Source: Corynebacterium haematomassiliense (GTDB taxonomy: Bacteria; Actinomycetota; Actinomycetes; Mycobacteriales; Mycobacteriaceae). Taken from it: a stretch of DNA of 64,000 bases. The translations under genes were made by a program, and so were the position numbers. Shown here piece after piece: positions 26,338-36,305 of the stretch (position 1 is its first letter; each line of letters begins with the position of its first letter). The stretch covers positions 868,001 through 932,000 of the forward strand of contig NZ_JACDTZ010000001.1 of the NCBI RefSeq assembly GCF_013978595.1, given 5' to 3'. A model generated the notes under the pieces. The model searched no databases. It worked only from the letters and a program-made list of their open reading frames with translations, and was not told the DNA's origin.

Positions 26338-26883
26338 ATGAAGCGTATTTCCACCGCAGCCGTGGCTGCCGCAACCGCTCTGTCCCTGGCCACCGTCCCG
26401 GCGATGGCTCAGGAGAACACCGCAGCTGCAACCACCACCCCGGCTGCAGCCACCACCACTCCGGCTGCAACCACCACTCCGTCCCAGCCGTCTGAGACCA
26501 CCACTCCGGCAACCACCCAGCCGTCTCAGCCGACGACCACCACCCCGGCTACCGAGACCACCACGCCGGCTACCACCCAGCCGTCCCAGCCGTCTGAGAC
26601 CACCACCCCGGCAACCACCCAGCCGTCTCAGCCGACGACTACCACCACGAAGCCGCAGCAGAACCAGCAGAAGAGCTCCGGCTCCTCCCAGGGCACCCTG
26701 GTCGGCATCTTCTCCGGCACCCTCGGTGCCGTGCTGACCACCTCGTTGATCGTGTTCTCCGACCCGCGTGGCGCGAACAAGATCATCGACATGGTCAACG
26801 CTCAGTTCGGTCTGGGTCTGCCGCACCTGCACACCCCGAAGGTTGAGCTGCCCAACTTCCAGCTCCCGAACCTCCCCTTCTAG
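26338..26883 (+). CDS. Secreted Thr/Pro-rich protein 1 with membrane helix
   Basis: A 181-residue exported protein. The signal peptide (MKRISTAAVAAATALSLATV..AMA) is followed by about 85 residues of Thr/Pro/Ser/Gln repeats (TTTPATTQPSQP units), then a hydrophobic helix (LVGIFSGTLGAVLTTSLIVF) and a C-terminal tail ending LPNFQLPNLPF. Thr-rich exported linkers are typical O-mannosylation targets in actinobacteria. Function unknown. ATG 26338 is chosen because it gives a clean signal peptide and GAGGAG lies upstream; the frame is open for 66 bases further upstream without a credible start. It has the same architecture as the next gene. Confidence 0.8.
   Translation: MKRISTAAVAAATALSLATVPAMAQENTAAATTTPAAATTTPAATTTPSQPSETTTPATTQPSQPTTTTPATETTTPATTQPSQPSETTTPATTQPSQPTTTTTKPQQNQQKSSGSSQGTLVGIFSGTLGAVLTTSLIVFSDPRGANKIIDMVNAQFGLGLPHLHTPKVELPNFQLPNLPF
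26479..26646 (+). repeat. 66-base direct repeat inside the Thr/Pro-rich gene
   Basis: Bases 26479-26544 and 26581-26646 are nearly identical (differences such as ACT/ACC), a period of 102 bases or 34 codons. Each copy encodes PSQPSETTTPATTQPSQPTT. Such near-identical in-frame copies can expand or contract by slippage or recombination and so vary the linker length. Confidence 0.8.
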
Positions 26884-26919
26884 CCAATCCGCTCTCTTTC
26901 GCCTGAGGAAGGTCAATCA

Positions 26920-27426
26920 ATGAAGTCCCGTTTCGTAGCCGCGTCTTTCGCGGCAACCGCAATCGCAGCCGGCTCCCTCGCGGGTGCCGCAGCCGCCGCC
27001 GAAGCTGATACTTCGACGACGACCACGTCCACCACTGCCGAGCCGTCCACCACGGCTACGCAGGATTCCAAGATGACTACCACGGCGCCCACTACGACCA
27101 ACGAGCCGGCCCCCACCAAGAAGACTCCGGCAGTGGTTGAGCCGTCCGGCACTGCCACTACCCCGGCTACTACCACTACGCCGGCCACCACGACGGCTAC
27201 CACCGAGCCGACCGGAACCAACGTCCTGACCAATACCACGACGCCGACCTACACCCCGCCGGCATGGCTGCAGCCGTCCTCCTACGAGGAGCAGGCGCTC
27301 GAAGTGATCGGTAAGATCTCTCTCTGGGTCACTGCACTCGCAGCGGCGATCAGCTCCCTGATGGTGGTTGTGGGCGCAGTCCCAGGCTTGAAGGAGAACC
27401 TCAAGCAGCTGACGGGCAAGAAGTAA
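26920..27426 (+). CDS. Secreted Thr/Pro-rich protein 2 with membrane helix
   Basis: A 168-residue exported protein. The signal peptide (MKSRFVAASFAATAIAAGSL..AAA) is followed by about 75 residues of Thr-rich sequence (TTTTSTTAEPSTTA, ATTTTPATTTATTEPTG), a conserved-looking PPAWLQPSSYEEQALEVIGK segment, a helix (LWVTALAAAISSLMVVVGAV) and a basic tail (LKENLKQLTGKK). The architecture repeats that of the upstream neighbour 36 bases away, though the C-termini differ. They are likely one transcript. GAGGAAGG precedes ATG 26920 by seven bases. Function unknown; a cell-envelope role with O-glycosylation is inferred. Confidence 0.78.
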   Translation: MKSRFVAASFAATAIAAGSLAGAAAAAEADTSTTTTSTTAEPSTTATQDSKMTTTAPTTTNEPAPTKKTPAVVEPSGTATTPATTTTPATTTATTEPTGTNVLTNTTTPTYTPPAWLQPSSYEEQALEVIGKISLWVTALAAAISSLMVVVGAVPGLKENLKQLTGKK

Positions 27427-27446
27427 GAGCCTGTAGCACAAACGCG

Positions 27447-27480
27447 AAGCCCGCCCGGTTTTACACCGGACGGGCTTTCC
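27447..27480. terminator. Bidirectional terminator between the secreted-protein genes and dnaE
   Basis: Arms AAGCCCGCCCGGT (27447-27459) and ACCGGACGGGCTT (27465-27477) pair over 13 bp with one mismatch around the loop TTTAC. TTCC follows on the plus strand. It lies between convergent genes ending at 27426 (+) and 27500 (-), so it could serve both. Confidence 0.75.
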
Positions 27481-27499
27481 GTTTGCCTAGCACCAGGTG

Positions 27500-30400
27500 C
27501 TAGCCCAAGATCCCGGCTCCCAGTGTCGCCTTCAAATCGCCCATCAAGCTGGCAGAGCGGTTCACGCGCAGGTGGTCGCCCAGAATCATCAGTTGGCTGT
27601 GCTCGCCGTTGACCAGATTCAGGTAGACGTCGGAGTCGCCGGCGTTGTTCACCAGCACGCCCTTGAGCTTCGCGATGTTTTCCGCCGTGCACTGGTCCGT
27701 GCGCATGGTCAGGCGCAGCGGCAGGCCCGCACCGTTGCCGGGGCCGAGCTCGGGCACCTTCACGTCGTCGCCGAACAGGCTCATGCGGTCGTCGCGGATG
27801 GACACGTGCGCCTTGACCAGGATGATGTTGTCCTCCACAATCTGCGGCGCAACCAGTGCGTACACCTTGTTAAATAGCAGGACATCTACCTGGGCGCCGT
27901 GGTGGTCCTCAATGGTCACGATGGCCCACGGCGAGCCGTCCTTTTTAGAGAAGCGGCGGTCCACGGAGGAGATCAGCCCGCCGATGGTCACCTCCGCCCC
28001 GTTGCGCATTTCGCCGGAGAGGATGGTGGTCAGCTGGGTATCCGTCTGCGCGTCGATGGCCTCCTCGAAGCCGTCGAGCGGGTGGCCAGAGACGTACAGG
28101 CCGAGCATCTCGCGCTCCAGTGCGAGCTTGTGCTTTCGGTCCCATTCGTCGTCAGGCACCTCGATGGTGAACGCGGAATTGTCGGCGCCGTCTTCCCCGC
28201 CAAAACCGGCGAAGAGGTCGAACTGCCCCTTGTCCGCCGCTTTCTTCGTGGCAAGGACGGAATCGACGGCGTCTTCCTGGATCAGCATGAGCCCCTTGCG
28301 CGGGTGCTCCAACGAGTCGAACGCGCCGGCCTTGATCAGCGATTCTGTGATTCGCTTGTTGCAGGCCGCCAGCTCGATCTTGTCCAGGTAGTCGGAGAAG
28401 CTGGTGAACGCTCCTTTTTCCTTTCTGGTCTTCTTGATGGACTCCACCACTTCCACGCCGACGTTGCGCACGGCGGCAAGCCCGTAGCGGATGTCGTCGC
28501 CGACAGCCATGAAGTTCTCTTCGGACTCATTGATGTCCGGCTGCAGCACGCTAATGCCCAGGTGACGGCAATCCGACAGGTAGATCGCGGACTTGTCCTT
28601 CTTGTCGCCCACGGAGGTCAAAAGCGCAGCCATGTACTCAGCGGCGTAGTTCGCCTTCATGTAGGCCGTCCAGTAGGACACCAGCGCATAACCTGCGGCG
28701 TGGGACTTGTTGAACGCGTACGACGCGAACGGCTCGATGGTGCCCCACAGCGCGTCCACGGCCTCCTTGGAGTAGCCGTTGGAGAACATGCCGGCGGAAA
28801 ACGTCTCGTACTGCTTCGCAAGCACCTCCGGCTTCTTCTTACCCATGGCCTTGCGGAAGCCGTCTGCTTGGCCGGCCGTGTAGTTCGCCACCTTCTGCGA
28901 GATGTTCATGATCTGCTCTTGGTAGACGATCAGGCCGTAGGTTTCGTCCAGGATCTCCTTGAGCGGCTCTTCCAGCTCCGGGTGGATCGGCGTGATCGGC
29001 TTGCGCCCGTTTTTGCGGTCCGCGTAATCCCAGTGGGCGTTCACACCCATCGGGCCCGGGCGGTACAACGCCAGCGACGCGACAATATCGTTGAAGCCGG
29101 TCGGCTTCATGCGCTTGAGCAGCTCCTGCATGCCGCCGGAATCCAGCTGGAACACGCCCAGGGTCTCGCCGCGTGAAAGCAGCTCGTAGACTGCCTGGTC
29201 GTCGGTGTCCAACGCCTCGAGGTCGATGGTTTCGCCGCGGTTTTTCTTCACGTTCTCCAGCGCGTCGCCGAGCACCGTGAGGTTGCGCAGCCCCAGGAAG
29301 TCCATCTTCAGCAGGCCGATGGCCTCGCACGCCGGGTAGTCCCAGCCGGTGATGATCGCCCCGTCGGCCGGGCGCTTCCACATCGGGATGTGCTCCATCA
29401 GCGGCACCGACGCCATAATCACCGCGCACGCGTGCACGCCGGCCTGGCGCACCACGCCCTCGAGACCGCGCGCAGTCTCATAAATCTTGGCCACGTCCGG
29501 ATCCGTCTCAATCAGCGAGCGGACCTCCGCGGCTTCGGTGTAGCGCTCGTGCTCCGGGTCGGTGATGCCGGACAGCGGAATGTCCTTCGCCATGATCGCC
29601 GGCGGCAGCGCGCCGTTGATGCGGTCCGCCATCTGGAAGCCGGGCTGGCCGAAGTTCACCTTCGCCGAGTCCTTGATCGCCTGCTTCGTCTTCACCGTGC
29701 CGAAGGTGATCACCTGGGCGATCTTGTCCTCACCCCAGCGCTCGGCGGCGTATGTGATCATCTCGCCGCGGCGGCGGTCGTCGAAGTCGATATCGATATC
29801 CGGCGCGGACGGGCGCTCCGGGTTCAAGAATCGCTCGAAGAGCAGGCCGTGCTCCATCGGGTCAATGTTGGTGATCGTCAGCGCGTACGCAACCAGGGAA
29901 CCTGCCGCGGAACCACGGCCCGGTCCGACGCGGATGCCGATCTCGCGGGCGTGTTTGATCAGCTCCGCCACGATGAGGAAGTAGGACGGGTAGCCCTTCA
30001 TGTCGATGACGTCGATCTCGTAGCTCGCGCGCGTGAGGTACTCCTCCGGCACCTCTCCCCCGTCGAAGCGATCCTCCAGCCCGCGCTGGACTTCCTCGCG
30101 CAGCCACGTGGTCGGGGTGTGCCCCTCCGGCACATCGGCAATCGGCATACGGTCGTGCGGGTGCTCCTCCCACAGCTCGCCGTAGTCGCCGACGCGCTCC
30201 GCGATCCACAAGGTGTTGTCGCAGCCGTCCGGCACCGTGGAATCCCACAGCTCGCGCATCTGCTCCGCGGACTTGATGTAGTAGCCGGTGCCGTCGAACT
30301 TGAAGCGGTCCGGGTCAAGCAAGGTCTTACCGGTCTGCACACACAGCATCGCCTCGTGCGCCGGCGCCTGGGATTCGAGCACGTAGTGGCAGTCGTTGGT

Positions 30401-31060
30401 CACCAGCGGCGGCAGATCCAGAGCCTGGCCGATGCGCAGCAGGTCCTCGCGCACGCGCCGCTCAATGTGCAGGCCGTGGTCCATCAGCTCCAAGAAGTAG
30501 TTGTCCTTGCCGTAGATGTCCTGCCACATCGCCGCAGCCTCCAACGCGGCGTCGTATTGGCCCAGGCGCAGGCGCGTCTGCACGTCGCCCGACGGGCAGC
30601 CCGTGGTGGCGATGATGCCGTCGGCGTGCTCGGCAATCAGCTCCGCGTCCATGCGCGGCCACTTGCCCAGCTGTCCCTCGTAAGACGCCAACGACGACAG
30701 CTTGAACAGGTTGCGCAGGCCCGTCGCATTTTCCGCCAGCATGGTCTGGTGCAGGTACGCGCCGGACGCGGAAACGTCGTCACGCTTCTGGTCCGGGGTG
30801 CCCCACAGCACGCGCTTCTTGTTGAAGCGGGACTCAGGTGCCATGTACGCCTCGATGCCGATGATCGGCTTGACCCCGGCATCCACCATGCGGCGGTAAA
30901 ACGCGTTCGAGCCGAACATGTTGCCGTGGTCGGTCATGCCCACCGCGGGCATGCCCTGGCGCACCACTTCGTCGGCGAGCATGTCCACCTTCGCCATGCC
31001 GTCCAGCATGGAAAATTCGGTGTGGTTATGCAGGTGCACGAAGGAGGATTTTTTGGCCAT
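27500..31060 (-). CDS. dnaE: DNA polymerase III alpha subunit
   Basis: The 1186-residue replicative polymerase (C family). The N-terminal PHP domain ([21 protein letters not shown]) may carry proofreading in this lineage. The polymerase core has the PDIDIDFDD aspartates and [16 protein letters not shown], and the finger region includes [11 protein letters not shown] helix-hairpin-helix ([10 protein letters not shown]) and an OB-fold ([20 protein letters not shown]) follow. ATG 31060 ([13 protein letters not shown]) matches the usual start; an ATG three codons earlier is less likely. It is last in the run lspA-rluD-efflux-dnaE, 57 bases after the permease gene. Confidence 0.97.
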   Translation of the reverse strand: MAKKSSFVHLHNHTEFSMLDGMAKVDMLADEVVRQGMPAVGMTDHGNMFGSNAFYRRMVDAGVKPIIGIEAYMAPESRFNKKRVLWGTPDQKRDDVSASGAYLHQTMLAENATGLRNLFKLSSLASYEGQLGKWPRMDAELIAEHADGIIATTGCPSGDVQTRLRLGQYDAALEAAAMWQDIYGKDNYFLELMDHGLHIERRVREDLLRIGQALDLPPLVTNDCHYVLESQAPAHEAMLCVQTGKTLLDPDRFKFDGTGYYIKSAEQMRELWDSTVPDGCDNTLWIAERVGDYGELWEEHPHDRMPIADVPEGHTPTTWLREEVQRGLEDRFDGGEVPEEYLTRASYEIDVIDMKGYPSYFLIVAELIKHAREIGIRVGPGRGSAAGSLVAYALTITNIDPMEHGLLFERFLNPERPSAPDIDIDFDDRRRGEMITYAAERWGEDKIAQVITFGTVKTKQAIKDSAKVNFGQPGFQMADRINGALPPAIMAKDIPLSGITDPEHERYTEAAEVRSLIETDPDVAKIYETARGLEGVVRQAGVHACAVIMASVPLMEHIPMWKRPADGAIITGWDYPACEAIGLLKMDFLGLRNLTVLGDALENVKKNRGETIDLEALDTDDQAVYELLSRGETLGVFQLDSGGMQELLKRMKPTGFNDIVASLALYRPGPMGVNAHWDYADRKNGRKPITPIHPELEEPLKEILDETYGLIVYQEQIMNISQKVANYTAGQADGFRKAMGKKKPEVLAKQYETFSAGMFSNGYSKEAVDALWGTIEPFASYAFNKSHAAGYALVSYWTAYMKANYAAEYMAALLTSVGDKKDKSAIYLSDCRHLGISVLQPDINESEENFMAVGDDIRYGLAAVRNVGVEVVESIKKTRKEKGAFTSFSDYLDKIELAACNKRITESLIKAGAFDSLEHPRKGLMLIQEDAVDSVLATKKAADKGQFDLFAGFGGEDGADNSAFTIEVPDDEWDRKHKLALEREMLGLYVSGHPLDGFEEAIDAQTDTQLTTILSGEMRNGAEVTIGGLISSVDRRFSKKDGSPWAIVTIEDHHGAQVDVLLFNKVYALVAPQIVEDNIILVKAHVSIRDDRMSLFGDDVKVPELGPGNGAGLPLRLTMRTDQCTAENIAKLKGVLVNNAGDSDVYLNLVNGEHSQLMILGDHLRVNRSASLMGDLKATLGAGILG

Positions 31061-31117
31061 GCGGCTCATCTTAGACGGCGCGCCGACACGCGCGAATCCC
31101 CTCGAAAACCAGTGCGG

Positions 31118-32386
31118 TTACTCGTACCGGAGGGCGTCGATAGGCTGCATCTTCGCCGCCTTCGAGGCGGGGTACGCGCCGAAAAACACACCTGTCGCGA
31201 GCGAGAACAGCAGCGCGAAAATCACGGCGCTCAGCGGCGGCCACGTCAGGTCCAACACCGCGGAACTTGCGATCATGCCGATCGCGCCGCCGAGGATCAC
31301 ACCGATGATGCCGCCGATGAGGCAGACCAGCATCGCCTCGACGATGAACTGCACACGGATGTCGTTCTGCGTCGCACCCAGGGCCTTGCGCACACCGATC
31401 TCGCGGGTGCGCTCGGTGACCGTGATGAGCATGATGTTCATCACGCCGATGCCGCCGACGAGCAGCGAGATGCCGCCGATGGCGGACAGCACCGTGGACA
31501 GCGTGCGGAAGATCGTGGTCAGGCCCTCCAGGCTCGCGGAGATGTCGAAAACCTCAGCCTCGTAATCCTCGTTGCCCGCGTACTTGCGGTCCAAGTAGGA
31601 CTGCAGGTCCGCGCGGAAGACCTCCGGGTCTTCCTCGGGTGAGGAGCGGACGCTAAACGACGGGGTCCAGCTGGCGTCCAGCCCAACCCGGTCCGCGGCC
31701 GTGGCCGGAATGAAGATCTCCGCGGCTGCAGACTGCCCGAACGCGGGGTCCTTCTCCGCCCGCTCCAGCACACCGACGATGGTGAACACGCTGGTGGTGC
31801 CGTCCACGTCCACGTCGAAGCGGGAGCCGAGGGCGGCGGCAGAATCGCCGTCGAAAAGCGCCTCAACAAGCTCGGGCGAGACCACCGCGACGGGGCGGCG
31901 GCCGTCGAGCATGTCCTGCGTGATGCCGCGCCCGTACTGCACCTTCAGGCTGCGCAGGTCTAGCGAGCCGGTCAGCGCGGGGTTGATGCCGACGGAGACG
32001 GAATCGTCGCCGGTGCTGGCCTCGCCCTGGCCGGAGACGTCGATGTCCACGCCGCGGATCCGGTCGCCGAATGTGGAGGACAGGTCGTTGAGGTCGTCCA
32101 AGCTCATGCCGTCGCGCTCCTCCGACGGTGGGGCCATGCCGAAGCCCGCGAACGGGTCGTCGCTGCCCTCGCCCTCCTCGGGGCGCTCGTGGATCATGAC
32201 CGGGTAGGTGGTGGTTCCGGCGTCTTCGAGGCCGCCCATGACGTCGTTTTCCAGGGCGCGGCCGAGCGTCATAATGATGATCACGGCCATGATGCCGATG
32301 ATGATTCCCAGGAGTGTCAGCAGCGAGCGCAGCTTGTTCGTGTTCAGGCTGGACATGGCCAGCCGCATCGATTCGCGGATGTTCAT
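31118..32386 (-). CDS. MacB-type ABC transporter permease
   Basis: A 422-residue permease. An N-terminal helix (LLTLLGIIIGIMAVIIIMTL) is followed by a large extracytoplasmic MacB_PCD domain of about 250 residues, then three C-terminal helices of the FtsX type. The signature region SLLVGGIGVMNIMLITVTERTREIGVRKALGA is present (about residues 300-330, quoted in parts: GGIGVMNIML, TREIGVRKALGA). It forms a dimeric mechanotransmission transporter with the ATPase gene directly upstream (adjacent, no gap) and the MacA-like adaptor. Likely substrates are antimicrobial peptides, lipids or envelope stress products; none can be assigned. Confidence 0.9.
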   Translation of the reverse strand: MNIRESMRLAMSSLNTNKLRSLLTLLGIIIGIMAVIIIMTLGRALENDVMGGLEDAGTTTYPVMIHERPEEGEGSDDPFAGFGMAPPSEERDGMSLDDLNDLSSTFGDRIRGVDIDVSGQGEASTGDDSVSVGINPALTGSLDLRSLKVQYGRGITQDMLDGRRPVAVVSPELVEALFDGDSAAALGSRFDVDVDGTTSVFTIVGVLERAEKDPAFGQSAAAEIFIPATAADRVGLDASWTPSFSVRSSPEEDPEVFRADLQSYLDRKYAGNEDYEAEVFDISASLEGLTTIFRTLSTVLSAIGGISLLVGGIGVMNIMLITVTERTREIGVRKALGATQNDIRVQFIVEAMLVCLIGGIIGVILGGAIGMIASSAVLDLTWPPLSAVIFALLFSLATGVFFGAYPASKAAKMQPIDALRYE

Positions 32387-33124
32387 CTAGCTCGCCCCTC
32401 CCGGTTGACGCACGCCGGCGATGCGGCCGTCCATCATTTCCACCACGCGTCCGGTCTCTTCGGCGAGCTCCGGGTTGTGGGTAATGAACACGATGGCCTT
32501 GCCCAAGTCCTGGTTCAGCTCGTGGAACAGGTCCATCACCATGCGGCCGGTCTTCGAGTCCAGCGCGCCTGTGGGCTCGTCCGCGAGAAGCAGATCCGGG
32601 TCGTTGGCCAGGCTGCGCGCGATGGCCACGCGCTGCTTCTGGCCGCCGGAAAGCTCGTTCGGATTGTGGTGCAGGCGGTCGCCCATGCCCATCCGGTCCA
32701 GCAGCTCGGCGGCGCGCTCGTCGCGCTCCTTGCGCTCCACACCGGCGTACATCATGGGCATGGCCACGTTCTGCAGCGCGTCCATGCGCCCGATCAGGTT
32801 GAAGTTCTGGAAGATGAAGCCGATGTTCTTGCTGCGGTAGGACGCGAGCTCTTTGTCTTCCTTGGCGTAGACCGGCTCGCCGTTGAAGGCGTAGGCACCC
32901 TCCGTGGGCCTATCCAGCATGCCGATCAGGTTCATCAACGTGGACTTGCCGCAGCCGGACGGGCCGACGATGGAGACGAACTCGCCCTGGTCGGCGTAGA
33001 AGTCCACCCCGTGCAGCACCGTCAGTTCGCTGGGTTCGCCCTCGTTGTAGGTTTTGACCACATTGCGCATGTCGATGAGCAGGCCGGAATCGGCCATGCC
33101 GCCGTGCTTGGAAGCCTCCGTCAT
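32387..33124 (-). CDS. MacB-type ABC transporter ATP-binding protein
   Basis: A 245-residue ATPase with Walker A GPSGCGKSTLMN, Q-loop FIFQNFNLIGRM, signature LSGGQKQRVAIARSLAND, Walker B DLLLADEPTGALDSKTG and H-loop FITHNPELAE. The LTVLHGVDFYADQGEFVSIVG start is typical of the LolD/MacB subgroup. The gene abuts both partners (adaptor stop at 33125, permease start at 32386), so the three proteins are made together. ATG 33124. Confidence 0.94.
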   Translation of the reverse strand: MTEASKHGGMADSGLLIDMRNVVKTYNEGEPSELTVLHGVDFYADQGEFVSIVGPSGCGKSTLMNLIGMLDRPTEGAYAFNGEPVYAKEDKELASYRSKNIGFIFQNFNLIGRMDALQNVAMPMMYAGVERKERDERAAELLDRMGMGDRLHHNPNELSGGQKQRVAIARSLANDPDLLLADEPTGALDSKTGRMVMDLFHELNQDLGKAIVFITHNPELAEETGRVVEMMDGRIAGVRQPGGAS

Positions 33125-34828
33125 CTACTGCTGCCCCTCGGCGGCACGACGGGTGCTGGTGACCGTCACCGTGGCCGTGGTGCGCTCCTTCTTCTCCCGC
33201 GCCTGACGCACCTGGTCCGGGTTGAAGTTCGGGTCCGTGATCTCCACGCTCTCGCCAAGGCGGCCCTGGTACTCATCCGGCCAGTTGATCACGATGTCGC
33301 CCGGCTTGAGCTCGCCGCCGGTGACTGCGACGTCCACGTCGTTGGAGGCGCCGGTCTTCACCTTGCGCTCCTCGACGGTGCCGGATGTGGCGTCGTCGCC
33401 GTCCGTGGCCAGCACGAGCACCTTCTGGTCGTTGTCCTCGCCGTAGACGGCGTCCAGCGGCACGTTCAGCGCGTCCTTCGCCTCGGCGGTGATGATCTCC
33501 GCTCGGGCGGAACCGCCGAGCAGCAGGCCTTCCTTGTCGCCGGTGACCTCGATCTCCACGGGGAAGGTCACCTCGCTGGACTTGTTGTTGCCCTGCTGCG
33601 GCATACCTTGCATCGGGTTCTGGTTGCCGCTGGCAACGGAATCGGACGCCGGCGCGATACGGGTGACGCGGCCCTTAAACGTCTTCTTGCCGGTGGCGGT
33701 GGTGGTGAACTCCACCCGGTCGCCCTCCTTGACGTTGGGGACGTCCGACTCGCGCACGTCGGTGCGGATGACCAAGCGGGAGTCATCCGCGATGGTGAGC
33801 AGCTTGCCCTGCGGGATGTCGCCCTCGCGCACGTCCACGCTGGTAACCAGGCCCGCCATCGGGGCGTAGATGGTGGATTCGCGCACCTGGTACTCCAGGG
33901 TGCCGTCACCGTCGCCGAGCTGTGCAGTCTCTGCCTGTCGCGTGGCAGAATCCAGCTGCGCCTGCAGCTGGTTGCCTTCCTGCGCTGCCGCGGACTGCGC
34001 CGCCGCCAGGCCCGCCTTCGCGTCCTGCAACGCCGCGCTAGCCTCTTCGACGCTCATGCCCGCGCCCACGGCAGCACCGCTACCGGCGCCGCCGCCAGCG
34101 TTCTCCCCCGTCAGCTGCGCCAGCTGCTCCGGGCTCAGCTGGCCCGGCACCTGCTCCGGAGCTGGCACAGCCGGCGCCTCCGGTGCAGCAGGCGCCGCCG
34201 GCGCGGCCGGGGGCGCTGTCCTAATGCCCAGGTTCGAGGAAATGTCGCCGGCGGCGCGCTCAACAGCCGCGATGCCGCGGTTGATCATGCGGGGTCCGCC
34301 GTTGGCGGCCACGGCTGCGTCGTACGCCGCCTGCGCCTGATTGACCTGCGCCTGGGCGGCGCGGATGGCCTCGTTGGTGCCGTTGTTCACGCTTTCCTGG
34401 TGGGCGTTGAGCGCCGCGCGCGCCTGATCCACCTGCGCCTGGGCGTCGGCCTGCGCGTTGGCCTGCTGCTTCTGCTGCACCTCCAGCTGGCGCTCCAGCT
34501 GCTCGGAGTTCATGGAGGCCAAGAACTGCTGCGGCTGCACGCGGTCGCCAGCCTTGACTGCCACCTTTTCCACCTCGGACTGCACCGGGGTGGAGATGTT
34601 CACGGAGCGGATCGGCTCGATCGTGCCGTTGACCACCACACTGTCGGACACGCCCTCGTTGGTGGCCACGGTGTAGTCGCCGGGGTTCAGGCCCGCGCCC
34701 TCAGCACTGTCGTCGCCGCCTCCGCCGAAACCGCAGGCGCCGAGGAAGAGCGCGGAGGTTGTCACCAACGCAAGCCCCGCGCGGGTAAGACGCTTGTGTC
34801 CGGTCGAGTTTTCGGTAGAGGAAGTCAA
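33125..34828 (-). CDS. MacA/HlyD-like lipoprotein adaptor of the efflux system
   Basis: A 567-residue predicted lipoprotein. A signal peptide ends in the lipobox LGAC, followed by GFGGGGDD. A lipoyl/barrel-sandwich half (VNGTIEPIRSVNISTPVQSE, KAGDRVQPQQFLASM) leads into a long Ala/Gln-rich coiled-coil hairpin (residues about 110-290) interrupted by a Pro/Ala-rich insert (APPAAPAAPAAPEAPAVP). The returning lipoyl half (STIYAPMAGLVTSVDVREGD) and beta-barrel domains follow. TTG 34828 is chosen because AAGGAG lies five bases upstream and no better start gives an intact signal peptide. Its unusual TTG may lower expression relative to the ABC parts. Confidence 0.87.
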   Translation of the reverse strand: MTSSTENSTGHKRLTRAGLALVTTSALFLGACGFGGGGDDSAEGAGLNPGDYTVATNEGVSDSVVVNGTIEPIRSVNISTPVQSEVEKVAVKAGDRVQPQQFLASMNSEQLERQLEVQQKQQANAQADAQAQVDQARAALNAHQESVNNGTNEAIRAAQAQVNQAQAAYDAAVAANGGPRMINRGIAAVERAAGDISSNLGIRTAPPAAPAAPAAPEAPAVPAPEQVPGQLSPEQLAQLTGENAGGGAGSGAAVGAGMSVEEASAALQDAKAGLAAAQSAAAQEGNQLQAQLDSATRQAETAQLGDGDGTLEYQVRESTIYAPMAGLVTSVDVREGDIPQGKLLTIADDSRLVIRTDVRESDVPNVKEGDRVEFTTTATGKKTFKGRVTRIAPASDSVASGNQNPMQGMPQQGNNKSSEVTFPVEIEVTGDKEGLLLGGSARAEIITAEAKDALNVPLDAVYGEDNDQKVLVLATDGDDATSGTVEERKVKTGASNDVDVAVTGGELKPGDIVINWPDEYQGRLGESVEITDPNFNPDQVRQAREKKERTTATVTVTSTRRAAEGQQ

Positions 34829-34841
34829 GAGCTCTCCTTGC

Positions 34842-35375
34842 CTAACGGTGCAAAACGGGCTTGCGTACAACTCCGCAAACTATACACCCCCCACGTGTCG
34901 CAGAAGGAGTGATGGAAAACGCTCCCCACACCGCGTCCGCTGGCAGCATTTCCACAGCAAGGACCGTGTCCGTGGCGTTAATCCGCTCCAGTTGCGTGCG
35001 CGGGGCAAACACTACTGCTCCGGCGATTGGGGAGGCGGTGGCGGACCGGAGGACGTCGATACGCATTTTGCCTATCGACGCCTCCGGGACCACCACCGGA
35101 GCCACCCCCGGAACCACCAGCGCGCTCACGCGCGGGGCGGGCTCGAGTGCCGCGGCAGCATCGTCGGGGTCAAGCGGCCGGTCGAAGGTGACCAACGCGA
35201 AGGAGGCCTCATCGTGGTCGAGAGTTGCGGCGGCGCGCTGGACGTACTGCTGCGCGGTCTCCCCCTCCTCCGGGCCGAGCTGGTCTCCTTGCAGCACTGG
35301 CGGGGCGGGCGGGTTGGCCTCGCCGACGAGCCAGAACCCGGCCACGAGCGCGAGCACCAGGGCGAGTGCGCGCAT
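34842..35375 (-). CDS. Exported or membrane-anchored hypothetical protein
   Basis: A 177-residue protein. An N-terminal hydrophobic helix (ALALVLALVAGFWLVG) works as signal anchor or signal peptide, followed by an extracytoplasmic domain of about 150 residues with no recognised family. VLQGDQLGPEEGETAQQYVQRAAATL and LVTFDRPLDPDDAAAAL (first in part) are its clearest blocks. A CIVC pair lies near the C-terminus. Its ATG directly follows the rluD stop (35376/35375) and its own stop lies 13 bases before the adaptor start, so it is embedded in the operon. Confidence 0.65.
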   Translation of the reverse strand: MRALALVLALVAGFWLVGEANPPAPPVLQGDQLGPEEGETAQQYVQRAAATLDHDEASFALVTFDRPLDPDDAAAALEPAPRVSALVVPGVAPVVVPEASIGKMRIDVLRSATASPIAGAVVFAPRTQLERINATDTVLAVEMLPADAVWGAFSITPSATRGGCIVCGVVRKPVLHR

Positions 35376-36305
35376 CTAGCCGTTCCGCACTTTATCCAGC
35401 GCTGTGCGCAGATCCTTCGGGTACTCGGAGGAGACCTCCATGTACTCGCCGGTGCGCGGGTGGGTAAAGCCCAGCTTGGTGGCGTGCAGCCACTGGCGCT
35501 TCAGGCCCAGCTCCTTGGCCAGGTTCGGGTCGGAGCCGTACATGGGGTCGCCCACGCAGGGATGCCCCACCGAGGACATGTGCACGCGGATCTGGTGTGT
35601 GCGCCCGGTTTCGAGGTGGATGTCCAAAAGACTCGCGCGGCGGAATGCCTCGATGACGCTGTAGTGGGTCACGCTCGGGCGGCCGTCCTGGGTGACGGCG
35701 AACTTCCAGCCTGCAGACGGGTGGCGCGCAATCGGCGCGTCAATGGTGCCCTCGATCGGATCCGGCAGCCCCTGGACCAGCGCGTGGTAGGTCTTGTCCA
35801 CCGTGCGCTCCTTGAAGGCGCGCTTGAGCACGGAGTAGGCGGGCACGCTCGCCGCCACGATCATCACGCCGGAGGTGCCCACGTCCAAGCGTTGCACAAT
35901 GCCCTGGCGCTCCGGGGGCCCGGCGTCCGGCAGGGTAAAGCCCATCGCCTGCAAACCTCCCACCACGTCCGGGCCTTCCCAGCCCAGCGTGGGGTGCGCG
36001 GCCACGCCCACCGGTTTGTCCACGGCGATCACGTCCGCGTCCTGGTAGAGGATCTCCAGTCCCTCCACCAGCTCGGTCACCGGCTGCGGGGCGCGCTTCG
36101 GCTCAGGCAGGGTGACTTCCAGCATCGCGCCTGTGGCGACGCGGTCGGACTTTTGGGCGGCAGCTCCGTCGACAAGCACATCGCCCTCCGCCGCCATCTC
36201 GGAGGCGACGGAGCGGGAGACTCCGAAGAGCTTGGCGATCGCCGCGTCCACCCGCATGCCCTCAAGCCCCTCAGGCACGGGCAGGGCCCTGAACTCACCG
36301 CCCAC
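35376..36305 (-). CDS. rluD: RluD-family 23S rRNA pseudouridine synthase
   Basis: A 309-residue RluA/RluD-type enzyme. The N-terminal S4 domain ([21 protein letters not shown], part) is followed by the catalytic core with the motif [13 protein letters not shown], where Asp is the nucleophile. The [20 protein letters not shown] and GDPMYG segments are also standard. Family members modify uridines in helix 69 of 23S rRNA; which uridine is inferred only from family. It overlaps the end of lspA by 11 bases, a pairing common in actinobacteria. Confidence 0.92.
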   Translation of the reverse strand: MGGEFRALPVPEGLEGMRVDAAIAKLFGVSRSVASEMAAEGDVLVDGAAAQKSDRVATGAMLEVTLPEPKRAPQPVTELVEGLEILYQDADVIAVDKPVGVAAHPTLGWEGPDVVGGLQAMGFTLPDAGPPERQGIVQRLDVGTSGVMIVAASVPAYSVLKRAFKERTVDKTYHALVQGLPDPIEGTIDAPIARHPSAGWKFAVTQDGRPSVTHYSVIEAFRRASLLDIHLETGRTHQIRVHMSSVGHPCVGDPMYGSDPNLAKELGLKRQWLHATKLGFTHPRTGEYMEVSSEYPKDLRTALDKVRNG

